A stretch of DNA of 64,000 nt from Halonotius roseus (GTDB lineage Archaea > Halobacteriota > Halobacteria > Halobacteriales > Haloferacaceae), in contig NZ_SESI01000003.1 in the NCBI RefSeq assembly GCF_006861655.1, forward strand, positions 124,001-188,000. Reading direction: 5' to 3'. Positions 49,879 through 57,955 of the stretch are shown one piece after another (within the stretch, counting starts at the first letter, position 1; each line of letters opens with the position of its first letter). The notes under the pieces are model-generated. The model searched no databases, was not told the origin of the DNA, and was given only the letters and a program-made list of their open reading frames with translations. Both the position numbers and the translations under genes were made by a program.

Positions 49879-50055
49879 ATGGTTGATTATATGATGTATG
49901 CGATGACTTTCTCAATCGACTCCGAGACAATGGAGACGACCTCGGCCGCGCGGTCGTGGAACGTCTCCGAGGTGACACAGCTTTCGATCGCCGACAACGC
50001 TATCGATGACGGTCGAATCAGCTACGTCTCGCTTGTCGCCGAGCGCGGCGAGTGA
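49879..50055 (+). pseudogene. 58-residue frame: small protein or C-terminal remnant at the AT-rich junction
   Basis: The frame starts ATGGTTGATTATATGATG in AT-rich sequence, then becomes typical haloarchaeal coding DNA (FSIDSETMETTSAARSWNVS, ISYVSLVAERGE). The composition switch inside the frame at about 49900 suggests the 3' part of a chromosomal gene joined to inserted DNA. An intact small protein is the alternative. No family recognised. purF starts 121 bases downstream. The rest of 49790-50175 shows only AT-rich DNA on the left and a short promoter-like stretch on the right. Confidence 0.4.
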
Positions 50056-50175
50056 GTCGATAGAATCGGCCGACAGGCCGGCAGGTATTCACGTTCGTGT
50101 ATAGATGGGGTCGGAGACAGCGTCGAGACGACACAAACACGAGGCTTTTTAGAGAACCACGACAGTAACACTGGT

Positions 50176-51693
50176 ATGGAATCCGGCCGGGATTCGACAT
50201 CCCAGTCTCTCGACGAGCTCACCGAGAAATGCGGCGTCGTCGGGATCGCACTGGAGGATCGACCCGTCGCACGACCGCTGTATTACTCGCTGTACGCGCT
50301 CCAACACCGCGGCCAGGAGTCCGCCGGCATCGTCACCCACGACGGCTTCCAGCAGCACAGCCACGTCGAGATGGGCCTCGTCGGCGACGCCTTCGACGAG
50401 AGCGACCTCAACTCCCTGAACGGCACGACCGGCATCGGCCACGTCCGCTACCCGACCGAGGGCAGCATCAACGCCTGCTGTGCCCAGCCGTTCTCCGTCT
50501 CATTTAAATCCGGCTCGCTCGGCCTCTCGCACAACGGCAACCTCGTCAACGCCGACGAGATCCGCGACGAACTCGCCAATCTCGGCCACGCATTCACCTC
50601 CGACGGCGACACCGAGGTCATCGCCCACGACATCGCGCGCAACCTCCTCGATGAGGATCTGATCCAGGCGGTCAAGCACACGATGGAACGCCTGCATGGC
50701 TCGTACTCGCTGACGATCATGCACGACGAGTCGGTGCTTGGCGTCCGCGACCCACAGGGCAACCGCCCGCTCTGTATCGGCCGCCTCGATGACGGCTACG
50801 TCTTGGCGTCGGAATCGACCGTCATCGACACCCTCGGTGGGGAGCTGATCCGGGATGTGCGGCCGGGCGAACTCGTCGTACTCGACAGCGACGGCACGGG
50901 GTATGACTCCTATCAGCTCGTCGACAACGACACCACGGCCCACTGCTTTTTCGAACACGTCTATTTTGCTCGGCCCGACTCGAAAATCGATGGCAGTCTC
51001 GTCTATGAGGTTCGGCGAGAACTCGGCCGGAAGCTCTGGGAGGAAAGCGGCATCGAGAGCGATGTCGTCCTCCCGGTGCCGGACTCCGGGCGCGCCTTCG
51101 CCTCCGGCTACGCTGACGCCGCCAGCGAGACGACCGCCGATGGCGAGGCCCGCGCCGAGGACGACACCGGCGTCCGCTTCGCCGAGGGGCTGATGAAAAA
51201 CCGCTATGTCGGCCGGACGTTTATCATGCCAACCCAAGACGAGCGCGAGCGCGCCGTCCGCCTGAAGCTCAACCCGATCAAATCCACCATCGAGGGCAAA
51301 ACTGTCACCATCATCGACGACTCGATCGTTCGCGGGACGACCTCGAATCAGCTGGTCGACCTGCTGAAGGATGCCGGCGCGGAGGAAGTTCACATGCGCG
51401 TCGGCTCCCCGCCGATCGTCGCCCCCTGTTATATGGGGATCAACATGGCGACCCGCGAGGAGCTGATCGCCGCCGACAAATCCGTCGAGGAGATTCGCGA
51501 GGAGATCAACGCCGACAGCCTCGCCTATCTCTCGATCGATGCCATTGCGGAAAGCCTCGACAGCCAGCAGCTCGACCTCTGTTTGGGCTGTGTGACCGGC
51601 GAATACCCCTACGATATCGATGGCGAAACGACCGACCGGGAGGTCAATCGCCCGGTCATCGGCGGGCCGGAAGCGTTCGCGGCCGACGACTGA
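50176..51693 (+). CDS. purF: Amidophosphoribosyltransferase
   Basis: First committed step of purine synthesis (PRPP plus glutamine to phosphoribosylamine). 505 residues. The N-terminal nucleophile-type amidotransferase uses C19 (EKCGVVGIAL); the 18 residues before it look like a propeptide that is removed. ALQHRGQESAGIV, GIGHVRYPTEG and SHNGNLVNA complete the glutaminase. The PRTase domain has the PRPP loop VTIIDDSIVRGTTSNQLVDL. Cys residues near the C-terminus (LDLCLGCVTGEYPY) and C-terminal region could hold a cluster, as in Bacillus PurF. Full length, intact. Confidence 0.97.
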   Translation: MESGRDSTSQSLDELTEKCGVVGIALEDRPVARPLYYSLYALQHRGQESAGIVTHDGFQQHSHVEMGLVGDAFDESDLNSLNGTTGIGHVRYPTEGSINACCAQPFSVSFKSGSLGLSHNGNLVNADEIRDELANLGHAFTSDGDTEVIAHDIARNLLDEDLIQAVKHTMERLHGSYSLTIMHDESVLGVRDPQGNRPLCIGRLDDGYVLASESTVIDTLGGELIRDVRPGELVVLDSDGTGYDSYQLVDNDTTAHCFFEHVYFARPDSKIDGSLVYEVRRELGRKLWEESGIESDVVLPVPDSGRAFASGYADAASETTADGEARAEDDTGVRFAEGLMKNRYVGRTFIMPTQDERERAVRLKLNPIKSTIEGKTVTIIDDSIVRGTTSNQLVDLLKDAGAEEVHMRVGSPPIVAPCYMGINMATREELIAADKSVEEIREEINADSLAYLSIDAIAESLDSQQLDLCLGCVTGEYPYDIDGETTDREVNRPVIGGPEAFAADD

Positions 51694-51746
51694 GCAACGC
51701 GGGTATCGACCGACAGTTTTTGTGGCTGCCGTGATATCGATCGGTG

Positions 51747-52196
51747 ATGACCGCCCTCCCCGATCGCACGACCGTCGTGAGCGAGCTGTTTCGTGCCGGC
51801 GTCGTCGGCGCGGCACTCCTCGCGCTCGGCGAATCGATGGCGATGGCTGCTGGGACGGCAGCCGGCTTTCTCGCGCTTCGGGCTCTCGGCGACGCGATCC
51901 AGCGGGTGGTCGGCGACTACGCCGATCACGTGTTGCTTGGCGGGGCGATACTGGTCGGCGTCGCGTTGCTCGCTCGAAGCGGAATTGGCGTTTCGTGGGT
52001 TGTCGGCGGCGCGCTTGTCGGCGGCTGGCTGCTCGTCGATGGGGTTCAGCAGCTTCGCTACGGGCGGACGCGCGATCAGTCGGTGGCCCCGCTTGTCGCC
52101 GACGGCAACGGGCCGATCCGGGGGTTCCTCAGAGCACTCCTCGGGCGGCTGCTCGCGCCGATCACCCTGAGCAGGACAGCCGATGTCAGTCGGTAG
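51747..52196 (+). CDS. Small membrane protein of unknown function
   Basis: 149 residues. Hydrophobic segments AAGFLALRALGDAI (40-55), LLGGAILVGVALLARSG and VSWVVGGALVGGWLLVDGVQ lead to a basic C-terminus. There is an alternative start one codon upstream (GTG). It follows purF by 54 bases on the same strand but has no known link to purine synthesis. Family not recognised. Confidence 0.55.
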   Translation: MTALPDRTTVVSELFRAGVVGAALLALGESMAMAAGTAAGFLALRALGDAIQRVVGDYADHVLLGGAILVGVALLARSGIGVSWVVGGALVGGWLLVDGVQQLRYGRTRDQSVAPLVADGNGPIRGFLRALLGRLLAPITLSRTADVSR

Positions 52197-52223
52197 GTGG
52201 GCAGTCGGTAGGTGGAACGAAAA

Positions 52224-52781
52224 TCAGTACACCACGTACAGCATCGCGTAGACGACAATCCCGAGACTAAACGAGATCAGCCAGAGGACGGCCGCGATCT
52301 GGCCGACACTCCGGTGGCGACTGGTGTAGATATCCTCGATCGGCCGGGTCACAGCCAACAGGATCACGTAGATCAACAGCGGGACACAGATGATCGCCAG
52401 CAGGATGTGAACCCCGAGGATCGGGAAGTAGACGAACTGCTCGATCGTTGCCGGCCCCGGGAAGGCGGTCGGGCCCTCCAGGCTGACCCGATAGAGATAG
52501 AAGACGAGGAAGGCGACAAAGAGCCCAAACGAGGCCAACATGTAGTTGCGGTGGCTGTCGACCGCGTTGCGGCGGATCGCCCGCCAGCCGGCGATGATCG
52601 TCCCGATCGCGGTGAGGCTGATAGCGACGTTGAGCTCCGGGATCACCGCGATCAGCCCATCGATCCGGGGGATGAGTTGGGTGGGGATCACGCCACCGAC
52701 AGCGGCGAAGACTGCCCCGAGAGCGAGGACAGAGAACACGGCGGTCAGCAACGGCACGTTGTCGCGGGCCTGCAGTTGCAT
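52224..52781 (-). CDS. DUF420 membrane protein (heme-copper oxidase assembly-like)
   Basis: 185 residues, five membrane helices. HRNYMLASFGLFVAFLVFYL and IEQFVYFPILGVHILLAIIC contain the conserved His positions of DUF420, seen beside cytochrome oxidase genes in many genomes (CtaM-like in Bacillus). SRHRSVGQIAAVLWLISFSL ends the protein. Likely assists terminal-oxidase assembly, working with coxC at 20411. The ATG at 52781 is chosen as the family start. It converges on the previous small membrane-protein gene. Confidence 0.88.
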   Translation of the reverse strand: MQLQARDNVPLLTAVFSVLALGAVFAAVGGVIPTQLIPRIDGLIAVIPELNVAISLTAIGTIIAGWRAIRRNAVDSHRNYMLASFGLFVAFLVFYLYRVSLEGPTAFPGPATIEQFVYFPILGVHILLAIICVPLLIYVILLAVTRPIEDIYTSRHRSVGQIAAVLWLISFSLGIVVYAMLYVVY

Positions 52782-52952
52782 ACCCCCGCGTTTGGGAGCG
52801 ACGATCAAAACCGTTTGTTTGTCTGTCGCCACCCTGGACAAATCGAGTGTCGGCACCGGGGTCACGCCGGCGGGGCTGCCCCCGAAAAGAAAGGGCTTTT
52901 ATTCAACCCCGGTAAACAACCGACTGCGCGAAAGCGTACAAAACACCCGCGA

Positions 52953-53037
52953 GCGTGGGTAGCCAAGCTAGGCCAACGGCGCAGCGTTGAGGGCGCTGTC
53001 CTGTAGAGGTCCGAGAGTTCAAATCTCTTCCCACGCA
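52953..53037 (+). tRNA. tRNA-Leu, anticodon GAG
   Basis: 85-base type II tRNA beginning GCGTGGGTAGCCAAGCTAGG. The anticodon stem-loop is CAGCG-TTGAGGG-CGCTG (anticodon GAG, reading CUC/CUU). The variable arm, T arm AGTTCAAATCTC and acceptor end CCCACGC with discriminator A follow. CCA is not encoded. No partial duplicate is visible around it, unlike the other tRNA-Leu. Confidence 0.93.
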
Positions 53038-53171
53038 TCGCAGGCGGTTCAGCCGCCACGATGTGGTGTTGTCTCTACGACAGCACCCACGCATCATTCT
53101 CCCGACGTACCCACCGACGACCAACAGGACGCGCGTGAAGAGTTAAACCATCGACGGCCCAACCGGGAAAC

Positions 53172-53726
53172 ATGGCGAAATATTCGACCGGCGACAGCGG
53201 TGGCGGTGGTGACGGCGACAGCTGCGAGCTGTGTGGCACCGCCAGCAACCGCCTCAGCAAGGCCAACGTCGAAGGCGCGGTGCTGTTAGTCTGTCCGGAC
53301 TGCGCGCCCCACGACGACAACCGGAAAACGACGAGCGACGAGAGCGGAAGCTCCGGGGGCAGTTCCAGCGGCTCAAGCGGCTCCAGCGGCGGGAGCAGCG
53401 ACGGCCCGGAGGATCGCAAGAAACGCGCCGCACAGCGACAAGCCGAGGTGTACGACGCCGCCAAAGGCGACTCGACGCACTGGGAAAAGGAGGGCACCAA
53501 CTACGAGGGCGACCGCCTTCCGTATCTCGTCGCCGACTACGGGGAGCGTGTCACCGAAGCCAGAGAGGACGCCGGCCACAGCATCGCCGACCTCGCCGCC
53601 GAACTCGACGTGGACGAAGCTGATCTCGAAGCCATCGAGGACGGCCGCGCCACCCGGGCCGGCGTCGGCGGCTCGGTCGTCCGCGCGCTCGAAGAGGAGT
53701 TCGACATCGACCTCGTTGATGAGTAG
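53172..53726 (+). CDS. MBF1-like multiprotein bridging factor (zinc ribbon plus helix-turn-helix)
   Basis: 184 residues. N-terminal zinc ribbon with C18, C21, C41 and C44 (CELCGTASNRL, CPDCAPHDDN). A low-complexity Ser/Gly linker (about 58-80) leads to a cro-type helix-turn-helix at about 118-178: VTEAREDAGHSIADLAAELD, then LEAIEDGRATRAGVGGSVVR. MBF1 is an archaeal/eukaryotic transcription and ribosome-associated factor. Intact and normal in length. The next gene begins 33 bases downstream. Confidence 0.9.
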   Translation: MAKYSTGDSGGGGDGDSCELCGTASNRLSKANVEGAVLLVCPDCAPHDDNRKTTSDESGSSGGSSSGSSGSSGGSSDGPEDRKKRAAQRQAEVYDAAKGDSTHWEKEGTNYEGDRLPYLVADYGERVTEAREDAGHSIADLAAELDVDEADLEAIEDGRATRAGVGGSVVRALEEEFDIDLVDE

Positions 53727-53759
53727 TCCGCCGATGCCGCCGCGTCCCACCACCGCACG

Positions 53760-54764
53760 ATGATCGGCAAGCTCGACCCCGATACGCTCGGGCGCGTCCT
53801 CGACCGCACAGGCGCGTCGAGCGCGGATCTGCTGACCGGCGCGGCCTACGGCGAGGACGCCGCCGCCATCGACCTCGGCGACGGCGAAACCCTCGTCGTG
53901 AGTAGCGATCCGATCTCGCTGGCAGCCGACCGCGCCGGGACGCTCGGCGTCTACGTCGCCTGCAACGATGTGGCAGCCTCGGGTGCTGACCCGGAGTTCC
54001 TGACGAACGTCATCTTTCTCCCCGAGGAAAACGACGAGACGCTGGCGACGCTGACCGAGCAACTGGACGCCGCGGCCGACGCTCTCGGCGTCACCATCGT
54101 CGGCGGCCACACCGAGTACGTGCCCGCGCTTGAGCGGCCACTCCTGAGCCTGACGGCTTTCGGTCGAACCGATCACCACGTCCCGACCGGCGGTGCGCAG
54201 CCAGGTGACAAACTCCTGCTCACGAAGGGTGCGGCCATCGAGGGTACCGGCATCCTCGCCACCGATTTCGCCGACGATGCCCGCGAGGCCGGCGTCGATC
54301 AGGCGACGCTCGACCGCGCGACCGACTTTTTCGAGGAGATCAGCATTCATCCGGAGGCAACGCACCTGCGATCGGCGGCGACCGCGATGCACGATCCCAC
54401 TGAGGGCGGGGTCGTCACCGGCTGTGTCGAGTTGGCAGCAGCCTCCGGTGTCGACCTCGTTGTCGACAGCGAGTCGATCCCGATCCGGCCCGAGACAGCC
54501 GCGATCTGTGAGGCGATGGGTGTCGATCCGCTCCGGATCTTCGGCTCGGGGGCGTTGCTGGCGACGGTGCCGCCGGCAGCCGTTGATACAGCCCTCGATG
54601 CGCTCGCTGGGGCTGGGATCGACGCGGCAGTCATCGGCGAGGTGCGGGAGTCGAGCAACGAGGATGGCGACGACAGCAACGACGGCGCGTTGGTGCTGGA
54701 CGGCGAGCGGATCACCACGGCCCCCACCGATCAGCTCTATCCGCTCTGGGAGGCCGACGCGTGA
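53760..54764 (+). CDS. AIR synthase-related protein (HypE/ThiL/PurM superfamily)
   Basis: 334 residues. Fold hallmarks: EDAAAIDLGDGETLVVSSDP near the N-terminus (ATP-binding acidic motif), VACNDVAASGADPEFL, TIVGGHTEYVPALERPLLSL and FGSGALLATVPPAAVDTALD. The superfamily includes HypE, ThiL, PurM and SelD; here no Cys for carbamoyl transfer at the C-terminus (ends PLWEADA), so HypE function is unlikely. It overlaps the HAD phosphatase gene by four bases (GTGA). A sugar or cofactor kinase-like role is possible. Confidence 0.85.
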   Translation: MIGKLDPDTLGRVLDRTGASSADLLTGAAYGEDAAAIDLGDGETLVVSSDPISLAADRAGTLGVYVACNDVAASGADPEFLTNVIFLPEENDETLATLTEQLDAAADALGVTIVGGHTEYVPALERPLLSLTAFGRTDHHVPTGGAQPGDKLLLTKGAAIEGTGILATDFADDAREAGVDQATLDRATDFFEEISIHPEATHLRSAATAMHDPTEGGVVTGCVELAAASGVDLVVDSESIPIRPETAAICEAMGVDPLRIFGSGALLATVPPAAVDTALDALAGAGIDAAVIGEVRESSNEDGDDSNDGALVLDGERITTAPTDQLYPLWEADA

Positions 54765-55282
54765 CCGACGAGTACGCCGGCGTCGTCTACGATCTCGATG
54801 GGACGCTGGTGACGCTCGCTGTCAACTGGGACGCCGTCGCCACCGACGTGATTCAGGTCTACGAGGACAGCGGGATCGACGCCACTGGCGCGGGGCTGTG
54901 GTCGCTGCTGGAAGCCGCCGCGGAGCATGGGATCGCCGACGACGTTGAAGCAGCGATCAGCCGCCACGAACGGGAGGGTGCGCGCCGCTCCCGCCGCTGT
55001 GGACTGGCTGACGAACTCACCGAGCAAACCGTGCCGGTCGGCGTCTGCTCGCTCAACTGTGAGGCCGCCTGCCAGATCGCGCTGGAAACCCACGGTCTCG
55101 CTGACGACGTTGACGCGGTCGTCGGCCGCGACTCGGTAGCGACACACAAACCCGATCCCGAGCCGTTGTTGGCGACGCTTGAGGCCCTCGGTGTCGACCC
55201 CGAAAACGCGCTCTTCGTCGGCGATTCGCCGCGGGATAAGGAGACCGCCGACCGCGCCGGTGTCGCCTTCGAATACGTCTAA
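54761..55282 (+). CDS. HAD-superfamily phosphatase
   Basis: 173 residues from a GTG overlapping the previous stop. The catalytic motif I is VVYDLDGTLV with D11 and D13; motif II includes CSLNCEAACQIAL; motif III has the Lys in VATHKPDPEPLL; motif IV has FVGDSPRDKETADRAG. A small helical cap fits between motifs I and II. Resembles phosphoglycolate phosphatase-like enzymes. The substrate may relate to the coupled AIR synthase-like protein. Confidence 0.88.
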   Translation: MTDEYAGVVYDLDGTLVTLAVNWDAVATDVIQVYEDSGIDATGAGLWSLLEAAAEHGIADDVEAAISRHEREGARRSRRCGLADELTEQTVPVGVCSLNCEAACQIALETHGLADDVDAVVGRDSVATHKPDPEPLLATLEALGVDPENALFVGDSPRDKETADRAGVAFEYV

Positions 55283-55284
55283 GA

Positions 55285-55575
55285 TTACTCGTCGTCAGTC
55301 GCTGTCGACTCCGGTTGTTCGGGCTGCTCGCCGCCGTCTGACGCCTCGCGTTTGTACTTCGCGTAGAGATAGGCGGCGATGTTTGTCGTCAGCCAGATCG
55401 GCGCGCCGACCCGGATCGCAAAGTTGGCGCGCGCTCCCCATGTCGAGAGCTCGACGGTCGTCGACAGCAGCGCGACCAGCGGCGCGCCGACGAGGATCGT
55501 CACGACGAAGGTGACCTGCATCACCCAGCCGAAATCGACGCCGTCGGGGTTGGTTTTGGCTACGGGATCGGCCAC
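55285..55575 (-). CDS. Small membrane protein (DUF5822-like)
   Basis: 96 residues from a GTG at 55575. GVDFGWVMQVTFVVTILVGA and RVGAPIWLTTNIAAYLYAKY are two membrane helices. The start MADPVAKTNPDGVD-like N-terminus (with GTG as Met) fits the family I know as DUF5822 in haloarchaea. It ends convergent with the HAD gene with two bases between stops. The function is not known. Confidence 0.75.
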   Translation of the reverse strand: MADPVAKTNPDGVDFGWVMQVTFVVTILVGAPLVALLSTTVELSTWGARANFAIRVGAPIWLTTNIAAYLYAKYKREASDGGEQPEQPESTATDDE

Positions 55576-55700
55576 ACCCGGAGGTTCGGTGCGGCCGGCT
55601 AAGAGGTGACGGTTCGGTCCGGCGCGGCCGCCGTTCGGCCGGCGGCAACGCCGATGTGAACGACCCTGGACGTTTTGGGGCCGCTCACCCTCCATGCGGT

Positions 55701-56555
55701 ATGCGCCGTCGTCAGGCTCTTGCTACCGGTGCTGCGTTTCTCTCGCTTCCGCTTGCCGGCTGCGCCCATCCGGAGGTCATCCTCACGATGGACGCAGCGA
55801 CAGCCGACGATATCGCCGATCGGGTGTCGCTCCACCCCGATTCCAGCGCCGAGGAGTACACCGTCACCGCCGCAGCCGTCGACAACGGCTCGACCACCCG
55901 CCGGGGCCGGTACGAACTGTTCGACCGCACCAGCACGGTTCGGCTCAATAACAGTTTCTACGAGCTGAACGAGACGCGACTGAGCAGCAGCGAAGTAACG
56001 GTTTACGAGGTGCTTCTCGATCTGAACCCGGAGGATACGACAGCCGAACTCGGTACCATCGCCTACGAGGAGCTCCCCGAGACGGATCGCCGCCGGCTCG
56101 ACAGGATTCTCTCGGAGGACCCGCCAACGAGCGACGGCTACGATGTCGGCGTCAGCTACGGGAGTGCGGCCGAAGTCGGCGACGACTCGGTGTTCGTCCC
56201 CGAGCGACAGTACGATATATTGGTCTACGAGGGCGACCGCTACCGCGTCGCCGTCGACTCACGCACGGCACCGGAAGCCGAGTACCGATATACGGCGACC
56301 GAGGTCGCCCCGACGGTCGAGGCCTTCGCCGACCAGGTACGCGAGCAGTACCTGTTCACGCTTTCGGGGCTCTCGAACCCCGAGCGCGAGGTCGTCGAAG
56401 AAGCCATCGAGGGCGGTTACTACGAGGACAGCGACGCCTTCCAGTCGATTCTCGATCGGATTCGGAGCCACGAGGGGATCGATGTCGACGATTTCTACGG
56501 GATGTGGCTGCTCGTATACGAGGGCGAGGAGTACATCACCTACGTTGAGTGGTAG
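55701..56555 (+). CDS. Secreted lipoprotein of unknown function
   Basis: 284 residues from the ATG at 55701. MRRRQALATGAAFLSLPLAG is a Tat signal with lipobox Cys at 21. Mature part: acidic with several NxS/T sites (NGST, NNSFYELNETR) and a beta-rich pattern including VSYGSAAEVGDDSVFVPERQ and LVYEGDRYRVAVDSRTAPEA. Late YGMWLLVYEGEEYITYVEW ends the protein. No family recognised. A shorter upstream frame start is not used because the signal begins here. Confidence 0.8.
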   Translation: MRRRQALATGAAFLSLPLAGCAHPEVILTMDAATADDIADRVSLHPDSSAEEYTVTAAAVDNGSTTRRGRYELFDRTSTVRLNNSFYELNETRLSSSEVTVYEVLLDLNPEDTTAELGTIAYEELPETDRRRLDRILSEDPPTSDGYDVGVSYGSAAEVGDDSVFVPERQYDILVYEGDRYRVAVDSRTAPEAEYRYTATEVAPTVEAFADQVREQYLFTLSGLSNPEREVVEEAIEGGYYEDSDAFQSILDRIRSHEGIDVDDFYGMWLLVYEGEEYITYVEW

Positions 56556-56602
56556 CCGCCGCTATGAGCGATGACAAGAGGGCCAGACAAGGGAGTCGAC
56601 CA

Positions 56603-56893
56603 GACGACCAACCGAACTCCTGGCGGCCTGCGAAAATCGAAGATTTTCGGGCAACCAGAAGACGACGTCTTCTGATAGACTGAAAGGGCGAGGCGGGCGT
56701 GGCGGCGTCGCCGCCACGTTTTCGGCGGCCGGCAACGCCGGCCGCCCACTCGGCGAACCCGGACGACGCAAGCACTGCAGGAGTGAGCACCGCGAACGAC
56801 GAGGAGCGCAGCGAGCCGTGGGAGTCGAGAGAGCCGAGGGCTTTCTACACCTATTCATCTCCATCGATTACCTATCTGAATACTACGTCGTTG
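56603..56893 (+). repeat. Dispersed structured element, copy 3, expanded by hairpins (gene-free 56556-56935)
   Basis: Head GACGACCAACCGAACTCCTG is diverged; GACTGAAAGGGCGAG, the core AGCACTGCAGGAGTGAGCAC and GACGAGGAGCGCAGCGAGCC, and GAGGGCTTTCTACA plus TCTGAATACTAC are kept. Four perfect hairpins are inserted: CGAAAATC/GATTTTCG at 56631-56649, CAGAAGACG/CGTCTTCTG at 56656-56674, GTGGCGGCG/CGCCGCCAC at 56699-56717, GGCGGCCGGC/GCCGGCCGCC at 56724-56746. The element ends 43 bases before the panB ATG. The upstream neighbour is the lipoprotein gene on the same strand. Frames through it are not genes. Confidence 0.8.
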
Positions 56894-56935
56894 TGGGACA
56901 CAGCCGATTTACCGACGGAGCGACGACACTGAGAT

Positions 56936-57742
56936 ATGACCACGACGCGCGGCCTGCGGGAACAGGCCGATCCGATCACGATGCTGACGGCCTACGACGC
57001 CCAGACCGCCCGGCTGATCGACGACTGCGGGATCGACATCCTGCTGGTCGGCGACAGCATGGGCACCGAGGCGTTGGGCTACGATTCGACGCTGCCGGTC
57101 ACCGTCGAGGAGGTCGAAAGCCGCACGGCCGCCGTCGCCCGCGGGAGCGACGACGCCCTTGTCGTCGCCGACATGCCCTTCCTTTCAGTTGGTGTCGACG
57201 AGAGCGAAACCGTCCGCAACGCCGGCCGCATGCTGAAGGAGGCCGGCGCGGACGCGGTCAAACTCGAAAGCGGCCCCCACACCGTCGAGCTGACCGAACG
57301 GCTCACCCAGCTCGGCATCCCCGTGATGGCACACCTCGGACTAACACCCCAACATGTCAACCAACTCGGCGGCTACACCCGCCAGGGGACGACCGAGGCG
57401 GCCGCCGAGGAGATTCTGTCGCTCGCCCGCGCACACGAGGAGGCCGGCGCGTTCGCGCTTGTCTTGGAACACGTTCCGGCCAACCTCGCGGCCCAGGTGA
57501 CCGACGATCTCGATATTCCGACCATCGGGATCGGTGCCGGCGGCGACTGCGACGGACAGGTGTTGGTCATCAGCGACGTACTCGGGCTCAGCGAGGACGC
57601 CCCGCCGTTCGCCGAGCAGTTCGGGGACGTGCGGGCAGCGATGACGGACGCGATCGAGGAGTACAGAGACGCTGTCGAATCCGGCTCGTTCCCGGCCGAG
57701 GAACACAGCCACACCGAACCCGGCCTCGACGACCTCGACTGA
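56936..57742 (+). CDS. panB: 3-methyl-2-oxobutanoate hydroxymethyltransferase (pantothenate synthesis)
   Basis: Transfers a hydroxymethyl group from methylene-folate or its archaeal analogue to ketoisovalerate, an early step to coenzyme A. 268 residues. Motifs: MLTAYDAQTARLIDDCGIDI, LLVGDSMGTEALGYDSTLPV (metal-binding Asp-Ser), DAVKLESG, GIPVMAHLGLTPQHVNQLGG and PTIGIGAGGDCDGQVLVISD. All complete. The C-terminus is acidic with a DDLD end. The dispersed element ends 43 bases before the start. Confidence 0.95.
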   Translation: MTTTRGLREQADPITMLTAYDAQTARLIDDCGIDILLVGDSMGTEALGYDSTLPVTVEEVESRTAAVARGSDDALVVADMPFLSVGVDESETVRNAGRMLKEAGADAVKLESGPHTVELTERLTQLGIPVMAHLGLTPQHVNQLGGYTRQGTTEAAAEEILSLARAHEEAGAFALVLEHVPANLAAQVTDDLDIPTIGIGAGGDCDGQVLVISDVLGLSEDAPPFAEQFGDVRAAMTDAIEEYRDAVESGSFPAEEHSHTEPGLDDLD

Positions 57743-57813
57743 GCTATCTCACATTTTGGGCGCAGGCCACCACCTCTCACCTTCCACCACTTCCCACCTC
57801 CTACCAGCTCCCA

Positions 57814-57862
57814 CCCACCACCGTACAGCGTGTGAATAGCCCACCACCATACAGCGTGTGAA
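57814..57862 (+). repeat. Pair of 23-base direct repeats before the Hsp20-like/Cdc48 operon
   Basis: CCCACCACCGTACAGCGTGTGAA at 57814-57836 and the same with one base changed (CAT for CGT) at 57840-57862, period 26. A C/A-rich run (57766-57818) precedes them. They end 58 bases before the TATA box. They could be activator-binding sites of the heat-shock-like operon, with the C-rich run being a spacer or remnant. Confidence 0.55.
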
Positions 57863-57919
57863 CCGCAACACTACCGGTAGTCTACCGCATACTGCTGTCT
57901 TGCGATTAGCAGGCAAAGG

Positions 57920-57928
57920 TTTATATAG
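57920..57928 (+). promoter_or_regulatory. TATA box of the Hsp20-like/Cdc48 operon
   Basis: TTTATATAG at 57920-57928 is a strong archaeal TATA element, 28-36 bases before the ATG at 57956. Transcription would begin within a few bases of the ATG, a leaderless mRNA. Confidence 0.65.
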
Positions 57929-57955
57929 AAGCGCATCTATTCATGTAATAGAGTG

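Noticed and set aside
53038..53171. Possible second integration site downstream of tRNA-Leu(GAG)
   Set aside because: No duplicate of the tRNA 3' end found in the following bases; neighbours have normal composition.
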